From positions 2,286,384 to 2,350,383 of the forward strand of contig NC_014219.1 in assembly GCF_000093085.1 (NCBI RefSeq): a stretch of 64,000 bases of DNA. Direction: 5' to 3'. The notes under the pieces were generated by a model. The model was not told the origin of the DNA. It did not search any database and worked only from the letters and a program-made list of their open reading frames with translations. The number at the start of each line of letters is the position of its first letter. Position 1 is the first letter of the stretch. This DNA is from [Bacillus] selenitireducens MLS10. Lineage in GTDB: Bacteria; Bacillota; Bacilli; Bacillales; Salisediminibacteriaceae. Position numbers and translations under genes: made by a program. Shown here piece after piece: positions 63,983-64,000 of the stretch.

Positions 63983-64000
63983 TTACGGCGCTTCGTATGT
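63983..64000 (-). CDS. tyrA: 3' end of a gene, probably tyrA (prephenate dehydrogenase)
   Basis: Only the last five codons and the stop are inside the window; they encode T-Y-E-A-P, an ending found in prephenate dehydrogenases that precede aroA in Bacillus. The assignment rests mainly on gene order. Confidence 0.35.
   Translation of the reverse strand, partial: TYEAP

Overview
The window is a chromosomal segment of a low-to-medium GC Gram-positive bacterium of the family Bacillaceae. The evidence is a long block (about 34.3-64 kb) that keeps the Bacillus subtilis gene order from recU-ponA to aroA: recU, ponA, nth, dnaD, asnS, aspB, tseB, dinG, panD-panC-panB, birA, cca, bshA, bshB1, mgsA, dapB, mazG (ypjD), a YitT protein, ypjA, qcrC-qcrB-qcrA, ypiF, ypiB, ypiA, aroA. 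Many proteins are acidic. An in-frame TGA selenocysteine codon in a formate dehydrogenase, maltose phosphorylase chemistry, and the absence of the sporulation gene ypjB are compatible with a haloalkaliphilic, selenium-using, possibly non-sporulating relative such as the Salisediminibacterium (Bacillus) selenitireducens group. That assignment is inference; no rRNA gene is present to test it.

Layout. 0-11.8 kb is a mosaic of metabolic and transport genes: acsA, an aldehyde dehydrogenase, a maltose phosphorylase/beta-phosphoglucomutase pair, a DUF420 (CtaM-like) membrane protein, two MFS transporters, and a patatin-like lipase. 11.9-14 kb holds a selenocysteine formate dehydrogenase with a SECIS-like hairpin just after the UGA. 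14-23.7 kb carries degV, two deoxynucleoside kinases, a Dps-like gene behind a PerR-type box, a minimal tatA/tatC pair, a lipid kinase, an NRDE protein and a GAF-GGDEF protein. 23.8-26.9 kb is a co-directional group of a TelA-family protein and two unrecognised proteins. 27-30.8 kb has two bacterial-PH-domain membrane proteins overlapped with a small acidic protein, then a CvfC-like HEAT-repeat protein. 30.9-34.4 kb has a phosphoesterase, two thioredoxin-fold proteins, a nicotinamidase, a CBS-domain protein and a lipoprotein. From 34.3 kb the conserved Bacillus core block begins.

Connections. The cytochrome bc complex (qcrABC) includes a Rieske protein with a twin-arginine leader, and a Tat translocase is encoded at 18-19 kb. 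acsA, mgsA, mapA/pgmB and the formate dehydrogenase point to flexible carbon use. bshA and bshB1 supply bacillithiol; panBCD, birA and dapB supply cofactors and lysine/peptidoglycan precursors. Several regulatory signatures stand out: a GCAANCGTTTGC operator shared by mapA and the GGDEF gene, TTGTGAA half-sites just downstream of the promoters of acsA, ypiF and qcrA, a near-perfect PerR box before the Dps-like gene, and a structured leader with a terminator before panB.

No rRNA, tRNA, CRISPR array, insertion sequence, prophage or replication origin was seen, and no gene-free stretch exceeds 300 bases.
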